From the NCBI GenBank assembly GCA_001449105.1, contig LNIY01000024.1, forward strand, positions 1 through 64,000: a DNA stretch of 64,000 nucleotides, read 5' to 3'. Both the position numbers and the translations under genes were made by a program. Shown one piece after another: positions 17,151-24,568 of the stretch (positions are counted from its first letter, which is position 1; each line of letters opens with the position of its first letter). This DNA is from Caulobacter vibrioides. GTDB lineage: Bacteria > Pseudomonadota > Alphaproteobacteria > Caulobacterales > Caulobacteraceae. The notes below the pieces were generated by a model. It worked only from the letters and a program-made list of their open reading frames with translations, did not search any database and was not told the DNA's origin.

Positions 17151-17702
17151 CTAGCGCGCCGGGGCCGGTCCCAGGGCCTTGCCCATCCGCGCCAGCGGCA
17201 CGTCATAGCCCTTGGAAGTCGGCGCGGTAAACGGCTCGATCAGCGTGTAGCCGCAGGCCTCGTACAGCGGCACGCCGCCCATGGTCGCGGCCATCTCGAC
17301 GCGGGTGAATCCCTCGCCCGAGGCCGCCTGCTCGCAGGCCGCCAGGATCATCCGGCCGACGCCTTTCCGCACGTGGTCGGGGTGGGTGTACATCGCCCGC
17401 ACCCGCGCGGCGTCGCGCGACGGGTCCAGCAAGGCCGCGTCGCGCCCGGCCGAGTGGTCGCCGCCGAACAAGGTCGCCCGCCGGCTCCATCCGCCGCAGC
17501 CGGCGATCTCGCCCCCATCCTCGACCACGAAATAGGCGCCGTCGGCGATCAGCTGGCTGTCCAGGCCCATCACCTCGAACGAGGCCTTCACGCCCTCCGG
17601 CGGCAGGAACGGCGTCAGCAGTTCGGCGATCGCCGCGTTCATCAGGACGGTCAGGGCCGGAATGTCTTCCGGCCGAGCCAGGCGCAGGGTCAGATCGGTC
17701 AT
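17151..17702 (-). CDS. GNAT family N-acetyltransferase
   Basis: A 183 aa acetyltransferase of the GNAT fold. The opening LRLARPEDIPALTVLMN, the acetyl-CoA site (MYTHPDHVRKGVGRMILAACE) and the C-terminal YEACGYTLIEPF are all standard. The substrate is unknown. It converges with the PI-PLC-like gene 20 bases away and is divergent from cytochrome c. Confidence 0.88.
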   Translation of the reverse strand: MTDLTLRLARPEDIPALTVLMNAAIAELLTPFLPPEGVKASFEVMGLDSQLIADGAYFVVEDGGEIAGCGGWSRRATLFGGDHSAGRDAALLDPSRDAARVRAMYTHPDHVRKGVGRMILAACEQAASGEGFTRVEMAATMGGVPLYEACGYTLIEPFTAPTSKGYDVPLARMGKALGPAPAR

Positions 17703-17833
17703 GCCACCGACATACGCCCGCCCGGTCCAGGCGCAAGACCTCGCGCCCTATCTCATCGGCGCCCGCCTCGGCTAACCTGCGCGCGACGGAGCCGACGCCG
17801 TCGAATCGAAGACACCCTCCCCGGGGAGACCCT

Positions 17834-18199
17834 ATGCACCGCAACGCCACCTTCGCCGCCCTGGTCCTGACCGGGGCCGCCCTGCCGGCCGCCTCGGCCC
17901 TCGCCGCCCCGCCGCCGGGCAAGACGCTCTACGACGACAACTGCGCGGCCTGTCACCAGGCGAGCGGCAAGGGCGTAAAGGGCGCCTACCCCGCCCTGGC
18001 CGGCACGCCGCTGATCCAGGGCGACGCCAAGCCGCTGCTCTCCATCGTCCTGAACGGCAAGAACGAGATGCCGGGCTTCAAGGACGACATGACCGACGCC
18101 GACCTCGCCGGCCTGCTGACCTATGTCCGCGCCGCGTGGGGCAACAAGGGCAAGGCCGTCACCCCCGCCGAGGTCGCCGCGGCGCGTCGGCGGAAATAG
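17834..18199 (+). CDS. Class I c-type cytochrome, periplasmic
   Basis: A 121 aa monohaem cytochrome c. A signal peptide covers residues 1 to about 25 (cleavage after SALA). The haem site is CAACH (C37, C40, H41), and M79 in NEMPGF is the likely sixth ligand. Such cytochromes carry electrons to oxidases or dehydrogenases in the periplasm. CGGGGAG precedes the ATG. The C-terminal tail is basic (AARRRK). Confidence 0.92.
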   Translation: MHRNATFAALVLTGAALPAASALAAPPPGKTLYDDNCAACHQASGKGVKGAYPALAGTPLIQGDAKPLLSIVLNGKNEMPGFKDDMTDADLAGLLTYVRAAWGNKGKAVTPAEVAAARRRK

Positions 18200-18251
18200 G
18201 CCCGAAAACACGCCGAGGCGCCCTGGCGAACTTTTTTCGCCCAAAGCTTCA

Positions 18252-18288
18252 TGACAACGTTGTCACGCGCGACGGAAGCGGCTATACA
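18252..18288 (+). promoter_or_regulatory. Promoter with palindromic operator for the candidate small RNA
   Basis: A -35 TTGTCA (18260-18265) and a -10-like TATACA (18283-18288) are separated by exactly 17 bases. A perfect 14-base palindrome, TGACAACGTTGTCA (18252-18265), overlaps the -35. Its central AACGTT is typical of LacI-family operators, so repression by such a protein is plausible. Confidence 0.55.
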
Positions 18289-18294
18289 GGTTCT

Positions 18295-18362
18295 GCCCTT
18301 CCTGGGCGTTTCCTCCCAATTCACTCGGCCGCCTTCTTCTCCTGGAGGGCGGCTTTTCTTTT
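18295..18362 (+). ncRNA. Candidate anti-Shine-Dalgarno small RNA
   Basis: Between a promoter-like sequence and a terminator lies a transcript of about 68 bases with no convincing reading frame. It would fold into a 5' hairpin (GCCC-uuccu-GGGC, 18295-18307), a single-stranded stretch with UCCUCCC (18310-18318), and a terminator hairpin whose loop holds CUCCU. Three exposed CCU-rich elements are the hallmark of alphaproteobacterial small RNAs that pair with ribosome-binding sites. This is inference from structure only. Confidence 0.55.
18328..18362 (+). terminator. Rho-independent terminator of the small RNA
   Basis: An eight-base-pair stem (GCCGCC core, 18328-18335 with 18346-18353) is followed by TTTTCTTTT. 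The T tract is on the plus strand, so it ends plus-strand transcripts and not the converging Rieske gene. Confidence 0.75.
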
Positions 18363-18388
18363 GGGCGCTTTCAGGTCTTTTGAGCGCT

Positions 18389-18763
18389 TCAGGCGGTCCT
18401 GATCCGGCCGTCCTTCACCCGCACCGGCCAGGGCGTCAGTCGCCCGCCGGCGCAGGGCCCGCTCAGGCAGGCGCCGTCCTCGATGGAAAACACCGCCCCG
18501 TGCCAGGAGCAGGCGATCATGCCGCCGTCCGGCGTCAGGTACTGGTCGAGCTGCTGGGCCAAAGGCAGGCCGGCGTGCGGGCAGCGGTCGACATAGCCGA
18601 ACACCGCCTCGCCCCGCCGCACCACGAAGCCGTGGAAGCGGTTCTCGCCGATCTGCAGCACGTAGTTGCGCGCCGCCCCGTCGGCGATCAGGTCGAGCGG
18701 GCCGAGATTGACCCCGGCCGGCGTCGACCAGACCCTTCCGACAGCAGCGGCCTCTTCCGTCAA
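18389..18763 (-). CDS. Rieske [2Fe-2S] ferredoxin-like protein
   Basis: A 124 aa soluble Rieske domain. The cluster ligands are clear: CPHAG (C61, H63) and CSWHG (C85, H88). It resembles the ferredoxin components that feed electrons to ring-hydroxylating oxygenases, though none lies nearby. The best start is TTG at 18763, which overlaps the stop of the FAH gene (TTGA), making it the last, translationally coupled gene of the tyrosine operon. Its job there is unknown. Confidence 0.85.
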   Translation of the reverse strand: MTEEAAAVGRVWSTPAGVNLGPLDLIADGAARNYVLQIGENRFHGFVVRRGEAVFGYVDRCPHAGLPLAQQLDQYLTPDGGMIACSWHGAVFSIEDGACLSGPCAGGRLTPWPVRVKDGRIRTA

Positions 18764-19764
18764 ACCCGCTCGACCTGCTGCTCGATGGCGCCGAAGATGG
18801 TGTGGCCCTTGGCGTCCTTCATCTCGATGCGGACGGTGTCGTCGCCCAGCAGGAACGGCGTCCTGGGCGCGCCGTGCACGATGGTCTCGACGGTGCGCAG
18901 CTCGGCCAGGCACGAATAGCCAAGGCCGCCCTCGGCGATGGACTTGCCCGGGCCGCCGTCTTCGCCGCGGTTGGACACCGTGCCCGAGCCGACGATGGTG
19001 CCGGCCGCCAGCGCGCGGGTCTTGGCCGCGTGGGCCACCAGGGTCCCGAAGTCGAAGGTCATGTCGACGCCGGCGTCGGCCTTGCCGAAGTCCTTGCCGT
19101 TCAGCTCGACCAGCAACGCGCCCGAGAGCTTGCCGTCGCTCCACCCCGGCAGGGCGTCGGGGCTGACCGCCACCGGCGAGAAGGCGCTGGCCGGCTTGGA
19201 CTGCACGAAGCCGAAGCCCTTGCCGAGCTCGGCCGGGATCAGGTTGCGCAGGGAGACGTCGTTGCACAGCATGACCAGGCGAATGGCCGCCAGGGCCTCT
19301 TCGCGGCTGGCGCCTAGCGGCACGTCGCCGACGATGACGGCGACCTCGCCCTCCAGGTCGCAGCCCCAGGCCGCATCGGCCAGCGGGATCGTGTCGCGGG
19401 GCGCCAGGAAGCCGTCCGAGGCGCCCTGGTACATCAGCGGATCGGTCCAGAAGCTGTCGGGCATCTCGGCCCCGCGCGCCTTGCGCACCAGCTGCACGTG
19501 ATTGACGTAGGCGCTGCCGTCCACCCACTGGTAGGCGCGCGGCAGCGGACTGGCCGCATCGTGCTCGTGGAAGCGGTCCTTGGGCACGCCGCCGTGCTCG
19601 AGGCTTTCGGCAAGGCCTCGCAGCAGCGGCTCACAGCGCTCCCAGTCGTCGAGCGCGGCCTGCAGCGTCGGCGCGATCGTCCCAGCGTCGGTGCACCAGG
19701 CCAAGTCGTTCGACACCACGACCAGCCGGCCGTCGCGGCCGCCCTTCAGAGACGCGAGCTTCAT
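18760..19764 (-). CDS. Fumarylacetoacetate hydrolase family protein
   Basis: A 334 aa FAH-superfamily enzyme with the metal-binding DLEGEVAVIVGD strand, the CNDVSLRN segment and the C-terminal barrel. The operon position after hmgA indicates fumarylacetoacetate hydrolysis to fumarate and acetoacetate, the last step of tyrosine breakdown. It is shorter than classical eukaryote-type FahA (about 420 aa) but matches a short bacterial form. AGAGGAAG precedes ATG 19764; hmgA ends 25 bases upstream. Confidence 0.88.
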   Translation of the reverse strand: MKLASLKGGRDGRLVVVSNDLAWCTDAGTIAPTLQAALDDWERCEPLLRGLAESLEHGGVPKDRFHEHDAASPLPRAYQWVDGSAYVNHVQLVRKARGAEMPDSFWTDPLMYQGASDGFLAPRDTIPLADAAWGCDLEGEVAVIVGDVPLGASREEALAAIRLVMLCNDVSLRNLIPAELGKGFGFVQSKPASAFSPVAVSPDALPGWSDGKLSGALLVELNGKDFGKADAGVDMTFDFGTLVAHAAKTRALAAGTIVGSGTVSNRGEDGGPGKSIAEGGLGYSCLAELRTVETIVHGAPRTPFLLGDDTVRIEMKDAKGHTIFGAIEQQVERV

Positions 19765-19789
19765 TCGGCGCTTCCTCTTTCTGTTCTGG

Positions 19790-21067
19790 TTACGGCAGGC
19801 GGGCCTTGGGGAACCCGCTCCAGCACGCGTCATAGTCGGCCTGAAGCGCGCGATGCTCCAGCGCGAACTTCGTCGGCGCGATCACCCAGCGGCTCTCGAA
19901 CATGAAGGCCAGGGTGTTGTCGATCTTGTGCGGGCCAAGCTCGGCGTCCGTCGCCTTGCGATGGCTGGCCACATCCGGCCCGTGATCGCTCATGCAGTTG
20001 TGCAGGCTGGCGCCGCCCGGGGCGAAACCGCCTTCCTTGGCGTCGTAGGCGCCGTGCACCAGCCCCATGAACTCGCTCATCACGTTGCGGTGGAACCAGG
20101 GCGGCCGGAAGGTGTGCTCGGCCACCATCCAGCGCGGCGGGAAGATCACGAAGTCGACGTTGGCCGTCCCCGGCGTGTCGCTGGGCGAGGTCAGCACCGT
20201 GAAGATCGACGGGTCGGGATGGTCGTAGCTGACCGTGTTGATGGTGTTGAAGCGCGCCAGGTCGTAGCGGTAGGGCGCGAGGTTGCCGTGCCAGGCCACC
20301 ACGTCGAGCGGGCTGTGGTCCCACTCGGCGGCCCACAGCCCGCCCTGGAACTTCTGGATGACCAGGGTCGGCGTATCGACGTCCTCGAAGGCCGCCACCG
20401 GCGTCTCGAAGTCGCGCGGATTGGCCAGGCCGTTGGAGCCGATCGGCCCCAGTTCGGGCAGGCGCAGGGCCGCGCCGAAATTCTCGCAGACATAGCCGCG
20501 CGAGGGACCATCGACCTCGACCCGGAAGCGCACGCCGCGCGGGATCACCGCGATGTGGCCGGGCCCGGCCTTCAGGCGGCCCATCTCGGTCACCAGGGTC
20601 AGCACGCCCTGCTGCGGCACGATCAGCAATTCGCCGTCGGCGTCGTAGAACACCCGGTCCTTCATCGAGGCGTTGGCGAGATACAGGTGCACGCCCATGC
20701 CGGCCTGCGCCGCCACGTCGCCGTTGCCGGCCAGGGTGAGCAGGCCGTCGACGAAGTCGGTCGGCTCGGCGGGGATCTCGATCGGGCTCCAGCGCAGGCG
20801 GTTTGGCGTCGCCGGGCCGTCGAAGGCGCTGGTCAGGCGCGGCTGGTCGTAGGGCTTGTAGGCGCCGTGCCCGGCGCTGGGCCGCAGGCGGTAGAGCCAG
20901 CTTCTGCGGTTCTCGTGCCGGGGCGCGGTGAAGGCCGTGCCCGACAGCTGCTCGGCATAAAGACCGAACGGCACGTGCTGCGGCGAGTTCTGCCCCACGG
21001 GCAGAGCGCCGGCCACGGCCTCGGTCGCGAAGTGGGCGCCGAAGCCGGTCTGGTAGCGGAGGTCCAT
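19790..21067 (-). CDS. hmgA: Homogentisate 1,2-dioxygenase
   Basis: A 425 aa non-haem iron dioxygenase that opens the ring of homogentisate to give maleylacetoacetate. The start [13 protein letters not shown] and the segment [18 protein letters not shown] are family-typical. The iron region includes [23 protein letters not shown] and [10 protein letters not shown]. Length is normal for the family. An inverted pair of palindromic repeats separates it from hppD upstream, so it may have reduced readthrough. Confidence 0.94.
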   Translation of the reverse strand: MDLRYQTGFGAHFATEAVAGALPVGQNSPQHVPFGLYAEQLSGTAFTAPRHENRRSWLYRLRPSAGHGAYKPYDQPRLTSAFDGPATPNRLRWSPIEIPAEPTDFVDGLLTLAGNGDVAAQAGMGVHLYLANASMKDRVFYDADGELLIVPQQGVLTLVTEMGRLKAGPGHIAVIPRGVRFRVEVDGPSRGYVCENFGAALRLPELGPIGSNGLANPRDFETPVAAFEDVDTPTLVIQKFQGGLWAAEWDHSPLDVVAWHGNLAPYRYDLARFNTINTVSYDHPDPSIFTVLTSPSDTPGTANVDFVIFPPRWMVAEHTFRPPWFHRNVMSEFMGLVHGAYDAKEGGFAPGGASLHNCMSDHGPDVASHRKATDAELGPHKIDNTLAFMFESRWVIAPTKFALEHRALQADYDACWSGFPKARLP

Positions 21068-21102
21068 GTGCGTTTCCGTGCCTTTTCCCAGCACTTTTCT
21101 CT

Positions 21103-21200
21103 CGTCATCCCGGACGGCCTGAAAGGCCGATCCGGGACCCAGCGGCCGTACGCACCGCCTCTGGGTCCCGGCTCTACGCTACGCTTCGGCCGGGATGACG
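21103..21200. repeat. Family B palindromic repeat pair, copy 1
   Basis: Two inverted units begin CGTCATCCCGG and end near CCGGGACCCAG; together they form a near-perfect inverted repeat flanking about 20 bases. The same arrangement occurs at 29226-29365. Here it lies between hppD and hmgA inside an operon. A T7 run (TTTTTTT) follows at the hppD side. Confidence 0.85.
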
Positions 21201-21226
21201 ACGAAGGGTATTTTTTTGAGGTCAGC

Positions 21227-22288
21227 TTACGCGTCGACCGTGATCACGCCGCGGCGGATCTGGTCCAGCTCGATGCTCTCGAACAGGGCCTGGAAGTTGC
21301 CGTTGCCGAAGCCCTCGTTGCCCTTGCGCTGGATGATCTCGAAGAAGATCGGTCCGAACAGGTTCTCGGTGAATATCTGCAGCAGCAGGCCCTCGTCGCC
21401 GACATTGCCGTCGATCAGAATGCGGTTCTTGCGCAGCCGCTCAAGGTCTTCACCATGACCGGGCACGCGCTTGTCGACCAGCTCGTAATAGGTCTCGATG
21501 GTGTCCTGCAGCTTCACGCCGCGGGCGCGCAGCCTCTCGACCGTGCCGTAGATGTCGTCCGTCGTCAGGGCCAGGTGCTGGATGCCTTCGCCGTTGTACT
21601 GGCGGATGAATTCCTCGATCTGGCTCTTGTCGTCCTGGCTTTCGTTCAGCGGGATGCGGATAGCCTTGTCGGGCGCGATCATCGCCTGGCTGAACAGGCC
21701 CGTGGCCTGGCCCTTGATGTCGAAGTACTTCTGCTCCTCGAAGCCGAAGACCTGGTTGTAGAAGGTCGACCACGTGCGCATCTGGCCGCGCTTGACGTTG
21801 TGGGTCAGGTGATCGAGCAAATCCAGGCCCACCGAGTTGGCGGCTTCGGCCTCGGCCGCGCCGGCGACCGGCGTCCAGGCCTCATAGATGCCGCCCTCGC
21901 CTTCGACGAGATAGAGCAAGGACCCGCCGATGCCTTCCAGCACCTTGGCGCCCTCGCCCAGCACCGAGCGTGAGGCGTCGGCGGCCTTGGCGCCGCGCTT
22001 CAAGGCGTCTTCGAAGGCCTGCTCGGCGTTGTCGACGCGGAACGCCATGCCGTTGGCCGACGGGCCGTGGTCGGCGCGGAAGTCGGCGACCTGGCCGGCG
22101 GCCTCCTCGTTGACCAGCAGGTTGATGCGGCCCTGCTTGTAGCGGGTCACGGCCTTGGTCGGATGGGTGCTGGCGGGCACGAAGCCCAGTTGCTCGATGA
22201 TCGCCTTCATCGCCGCCGGATCGGGGCTGGTGAATTCGACGAACTCGAAGCCGTTCAGGCCGAGGGGGTTTTCGGGCGTGACGGGCAT
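21227..22288 (-). CDS. hppD: 4-hydroxyphenylpyruvate dioxygenase
   Basis: A 353 aa enzyme turning 4-hydroxyphenylpyruvate into homogentisate. It has two vicinal-oxygen-chelate domains. The Fe(II) ligands are H160 (LLDHLTHNV), H238 (IQHLAL) and E317 (FFEIIQRKG). The conserved C-terminal gate helix with GFGNGNFQALFESIE is present. AGGGAGG precedes the ATG, and the aminotransferase lies 30 bases upstream, so the two are co-transcribed. Confidence 0.95.
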   Translation of the reverse strand: MPVTPENPLGLNGFEFVEFTSPDPAAMKAIIEQLGFVPASTHPTKAVTRYKQGRINLLVNEEAAGQVADFRADHGPSANGMAFRVDNAEQAFEDALKRGAKAADASRSVLGEGAKVLEGIGGSLLYLVEGEGGIYEAWTPVAGAAEAEAANSVGLDLLDHLTHNVKRGQMRTWSTFYNQVFGFEEQKYFDIKGQATGLFSQAMIAPDKAIRIPLNESQDDKSQIEEFIRQYNGEGIQHLALTTDDIYGTVERLRARGVKLQDTIETYYELVDKRVPGHGEDLERLRKNRILIDGNVGDEGLLLQIFTENLFGPIFFEIIQRKGNEGFGNGNFQALFESIELDQIRRGVITVDA

Positions 22289-22318
22289 GCGGGCCTCCCT
22301 AAGGCTCGTTGTATGTCG

Positions 22319-23446
22319 TTACGGGACCAGCGCGGCCGGCAGGCCGGCGATCAGGCGGTCGTTGTCGGCCGGTCGGCCGATGGTGATGCGCACCCAGCCG
22401 CCCTTGACGGGCGTCGGGCGTACGATCAGCCCTTCGTGCAACAAACGCATGGCGGTGGCTTCGGGGCCGGCCGGCGTGCGCAGGAAGACGAAATTGGCTT
22501 CCGAGCGGGTGTGTTCGACGCCCATCTCGTCCAGCGCCGCCTCGACGCGGGCGCGCTCGGACAGGGTCAGGGCGACGGTCGAGGCCAGGTGCTCGCGGTC
22601 GTCCCAGGCGGCCAGGGCGGCGGCTTGGCTGACGGCGGTGACGTTGAACGGCGGACGCAGGCGGTCGAGATAGGCGATCAGCTCTTCGCTGGAGGCGACG
22701 CCGTAGCCCACCCGCATGCCGGCCAGGCCATAGGCCTTGGAGAAGGTGCGTGCGGCGATCCAGGGGCCGCCCCAGGCCTCCAGCACGGCCAGCATGTCGT
22801 AGGCCTCGAAATACTCGCGATAGGCCTCGTCGACGAACACCAGGGTGGTCTTCGGCGTGGCGGCCAGCACGGCCTCGACGGCGTCCTTGGACAGCGCGTT
22901 GCCTGTCGGGTTGTTGGGCGTGCAGAGGATCAGCAGCTTGGGGCCCTGGGCGGCCGCGGCGGCGACGGCCGGGACGTCGAGGTCGAAATTTGCCAGGCGC
23001 GGCACGTCGACGATCCTGGCCTCGGCGCAGCGGGCGAAGATGTCGTAGGCCGGGAAGGTCGGCGAGGAGAGCAGGATCGTATCGCCCGGCGCCAGCACGG
23101 CGCGGAACACATAGTCGATCAGGGCTTCCGAACCCGGTGAGACGACGATGCGGTTCGACGAGACGTCCAGACGCGCGCCGATGGCCGCGCGCAGGGTCTC
23201 GCAATAGGGGTCGGGATAGATCTGCGGCTCGGCCACGGCGGCCATCACCGCGTCGGCGACCTTGGGGCTGGCGCCCAGCAGGTTCTCGTTGCTGGCCAGC
23301 TTGGCGAAGTCCGACAGGCCCGTGCGGCGACCGGCCTCAGCCAGGGTCATGCCGGCCTTGTAGGCGACGACGCCGTCGAGCGCGGCGCGCATCGGGGTCG
23401 CGGCGGCCGAAGAGCCGGATTGGGGCTTGCGATCGAGAACCAGCAT
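22319..23446 (-). CDS. HisC-like class I/II aminotransferase, probably aromatic amino acid transaminase
   Basis: A 375 aa PLP enzyme of fold type I, similar to histidinol-phosphate aminotransferase. K237 in SKAYGLAG binds PLP; LASNENLLG (50-58) and CTPNNPTGN (175-183) are the substrate and cofactor loops. As first gene of the tyrosine operon it most likely makes 4-hydroxyphenylpyruvate from tyrosine, or phenylpyruvate from phenylalanine. A biosynthetic HisC role cannot be excluded from sequence, but the other his genes are not here. Confidence 0.87.
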   Translation of the reverse strand: MLVLDRKPQSGSSAAATPMRAALDGVVAYKAGMTLAEAGRRTGLSDFAKLASNENLLGASPKVADAVMAAVAEPQIYPDPYCETLRAAIGARLDVSSNRIVVSPGSEALIDYVFRAVLAPGDTILLSSPTFPAYDIFARCAEARIVDVPRLANFDLDVPAVAAAAAQGPKLLILCTPNNPTGNALSKDAVEAVLAATPKTTLVFVDEAYREYFEAYDMLAVLEAWGGPWIAARTFSKAYGLAGMRVGYGVASSEELIAYLDRLRPPFNVTAVSQAAALAAWDDREHLASTVALTLSERARVEAALDEMGVEHTRSEANFVFLRTPAGPEATAMRLLHEGLIVRPTPVKGGWVRITIGRPADNDRLIAGLPAALVP

Positions 23447-23515
23447 GACGGCCGCTCCGGGAGTCGGGGATACGGACGTCAGGATAGGTCAGGCGCGGAG
23501 ACGCGTTGTGGCGAT

Positions 23516-23562
23516 TATGACCGATAAAAAGGTCATATGGGTCACTTTATGACCTCATATGA
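23516..23562 (-). promoter_or_regulatory. Multi-dyad operator upstream of the tyrosine catabolic operon
   Basis: TATGACC-N8-GGTCATA (23516-23537) is a perfect seven-base inverted repeat. GGTCA-N5-TGACC follows at 23540-23554 and TCATATGA at 23555-23562. Four GACC/GGTC half-sites at roughly helical spacing suit an Lrp/AsnC octamer. The Lrp-type gene just upstream is the obvious binder, with hppD-pathway genes as the target. Confidence 0.6.
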
Positions 23563-23594
23563 TCGTCATTCAAACTTCCGAGGCCGCCCTTAAA

Positions 23595-23762
23595 GCCCCT
23601 CTCCCGTGGGGAGAGGGAGGGGCTCGCCGCGAAGCGGTGGGAGGGTGAGGGCGTACGCCGTCAGACGCGCTTGCCCCGACCATATCAAGATGAACGGCCA
23701 AGGCCCGATCCCCTCACCCTCCCAGGCTTCGCCTGGGCCCCTCCCTCTCCCTCTGGGAGAGG
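23595..23762. repeat. Family A-type palindromic repeat, copy 3
   Basis: An inverted pair of CCCTCTCCC.GGGAGAGGG stems, each with a small GC hairpin (CGCCGCGAAGCGG and CCCAGGCTTCGCCTGGG), flanks about 70 bases of unique sequence. It lies downstream of the regulator stop and may end its transcript. Confidence 0.75.
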
Positions 23763-23785
23763 TGTGTCGTTGGGGAGAAGGATTC

Positions 23786-24256
23786 TTACTCCAGATAATC
23801 CAGCGGCAGGGCCGTGGAGTCCTTGATCGTCTCCAGGACAAAGCTCGACTGGATGTCCTTCACGGCCGGCATCTTCAGCAGGCGCTTCATCGTGAACTCG
23901 GCATAGGCGTCGAGGTTGGGGGCCACCACCCGCAGCAGGTAGTCGTAGCTGCCGGTCATGGCGTGGCAGCCCACCACCATCGGCTCGCGCAGCACGGCCT
24001 CCTTGAAGGCCTCGGCGGCGGCTTCGTTGTGGCGATCGACCGCCACCTCGACATAGGCCAGCAGGTCGAGCCTGGCCTTGCGGCGATCGAGCAGCGCCAC
24101 ATAGCCGCTGATCAGGCCGGCGGCCTCCAGCTGCTTGACCCGGCGCAGGCACGGACTGGCCGACAGCCCCACCCGCTCGGCCAGCTCGACGTTCGTGACC
24201 CCGCTGTCGTGCTGCAGGACGTCGAGGATCTTCTTGTCGGTGCGAGTGAGCTTCAT
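23786..24256 (-). CDS. Lrp/AsnC family transcriptional regulator
   Basis: A 156 aa feast/famine regulator. Residues 1-60 are the helix-turn-helix (LTRTDKKILDVLQHD, then VTNVELAERVGLSASPCLRRVKQLE). The rest is the RAM/Lrp ligand-sensing domain (CHAMTGSYDYLLRVVAPNLDAYAEF). It is transcribed in the same direction as, and just upstream of, the tyrosine-degradation operon, so it probably senses an aromatic amino acid and controls it. The ATG at 24256 is the family start; the upstream frame is repeat-derived. Confidence 0.9.
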   Translation of the reverse strand: MKLTRTDKKILDVLQHDSGVTNVELAERVGLSASPCLRRVKQLEAAGLISGYVALLDRRKARLDLLAYVEVAVDRHNEAAAEAFKEAVLREPMVVGCHAMTGSYDYLLRVVAPNLDAYAEFTMKRLLKMPAVKDIQSSFVLETIKDSTALPLDYLE

Positions 24257-24309
24257 CGTGACCGGATCGGATGATTTGCCGGCAGTATATGACGAGTTCG
24301 CGCTGTGAT

Positions 24310-24479
24310 CCTCCCCCAGAAGGGGGAGGTGGCCCGACTTCGCTCCTCCCTCGCTTTGGCGGGGGAGGTGGCGCGCTGCGGATGCGCAGCGTGACGGAGG
24401 GGGCGAGTGACAGGGCGCCGAGCCCAGCCTCGCCCTCCCCCACTTCGTGGTCCCCCTCCCCTGTTTCATGGGGGAGGAT
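24310..24479. repeat. Family A palindromic repeat, copy 4
   Basis: CCTCCCCCAGAAGGGGGAGGTGG starts the block, followed by a GCGCTGCGGATGCGCAGCG hairpin and a GGAGGGGG tail. An inverted partner ends in CCCCTGTTTCATGGGGGAGG. The outer words match copies near 32.8 and 47.5 kb (GGGGGAGGTGGCCCG). Confidence 0.8.
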
Positions 24480-24514
24480 AAAAAGCAAAACGCCCGGGGC
24501 AGAGACCCCGGGCG
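24478..24514 (-). terminator. Rho-independent terminator of ftsZ
   Basis: Read on the minus strand, a nine-base-pair CGCCCGGGG/CCCCGGGCG stem (24491-24514) is followed by TTTTGCTTTTT. It lies 55 bases after the ftsZ stop and should end the ftsZ transcript. Confidence 0.88.
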
Positions 24515-24521
24515 CTTCGAC

Positions 24522-24552
24522 TTACGCTTTACGCTTACTGTTACGCTTACTG
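24522..24552. repeat. Short tandem repeat after ftsZ
   Basis: TTACGCTTACTG occurs twice in perfect tandem (24529-24540 and 24541-24552), preceded by a partial copy TTACGCTT (24522-24529). It sits between the ftsZ stop and its terminator. Function is unknown. Confidence 0.8.
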
Positions 24553-24568
24553 GTTACTAACTCGGTGT

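Larger units (their letters stand above)
23447..23785. other. Gap between the Lrp/AsnC gene and the tyrosine operon
   Basis: This 339-base gap contains, from the aminotransferase side, an AT-rich promoter region with dyads (described separately) and then a long family A repeat. I see no gene in it. Because the repeat carries several stems after the regulator stop, the operon probably has its own promoter close to 23.5 kb. Confidence 0.7.
24257..24568. other. Gap between ftsZ and the Lrp/AsnC regulator
   Basis: This 312-base gap contains the regulator promoter, a family A repeat block (24310-24479), the ftsZ terminator and a short tandem repeat, each listed separately. I see no gene here. Confidence 0.7.

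Noticed and set aside
19580-21973. A roughly 800-codon plus-strand open frame antisense to the FAH gene, hmgA and hppD
   Set aside because: Composition is that of antisense high-GC coding DNA, and the minus-strand genes have clear families and active sites.
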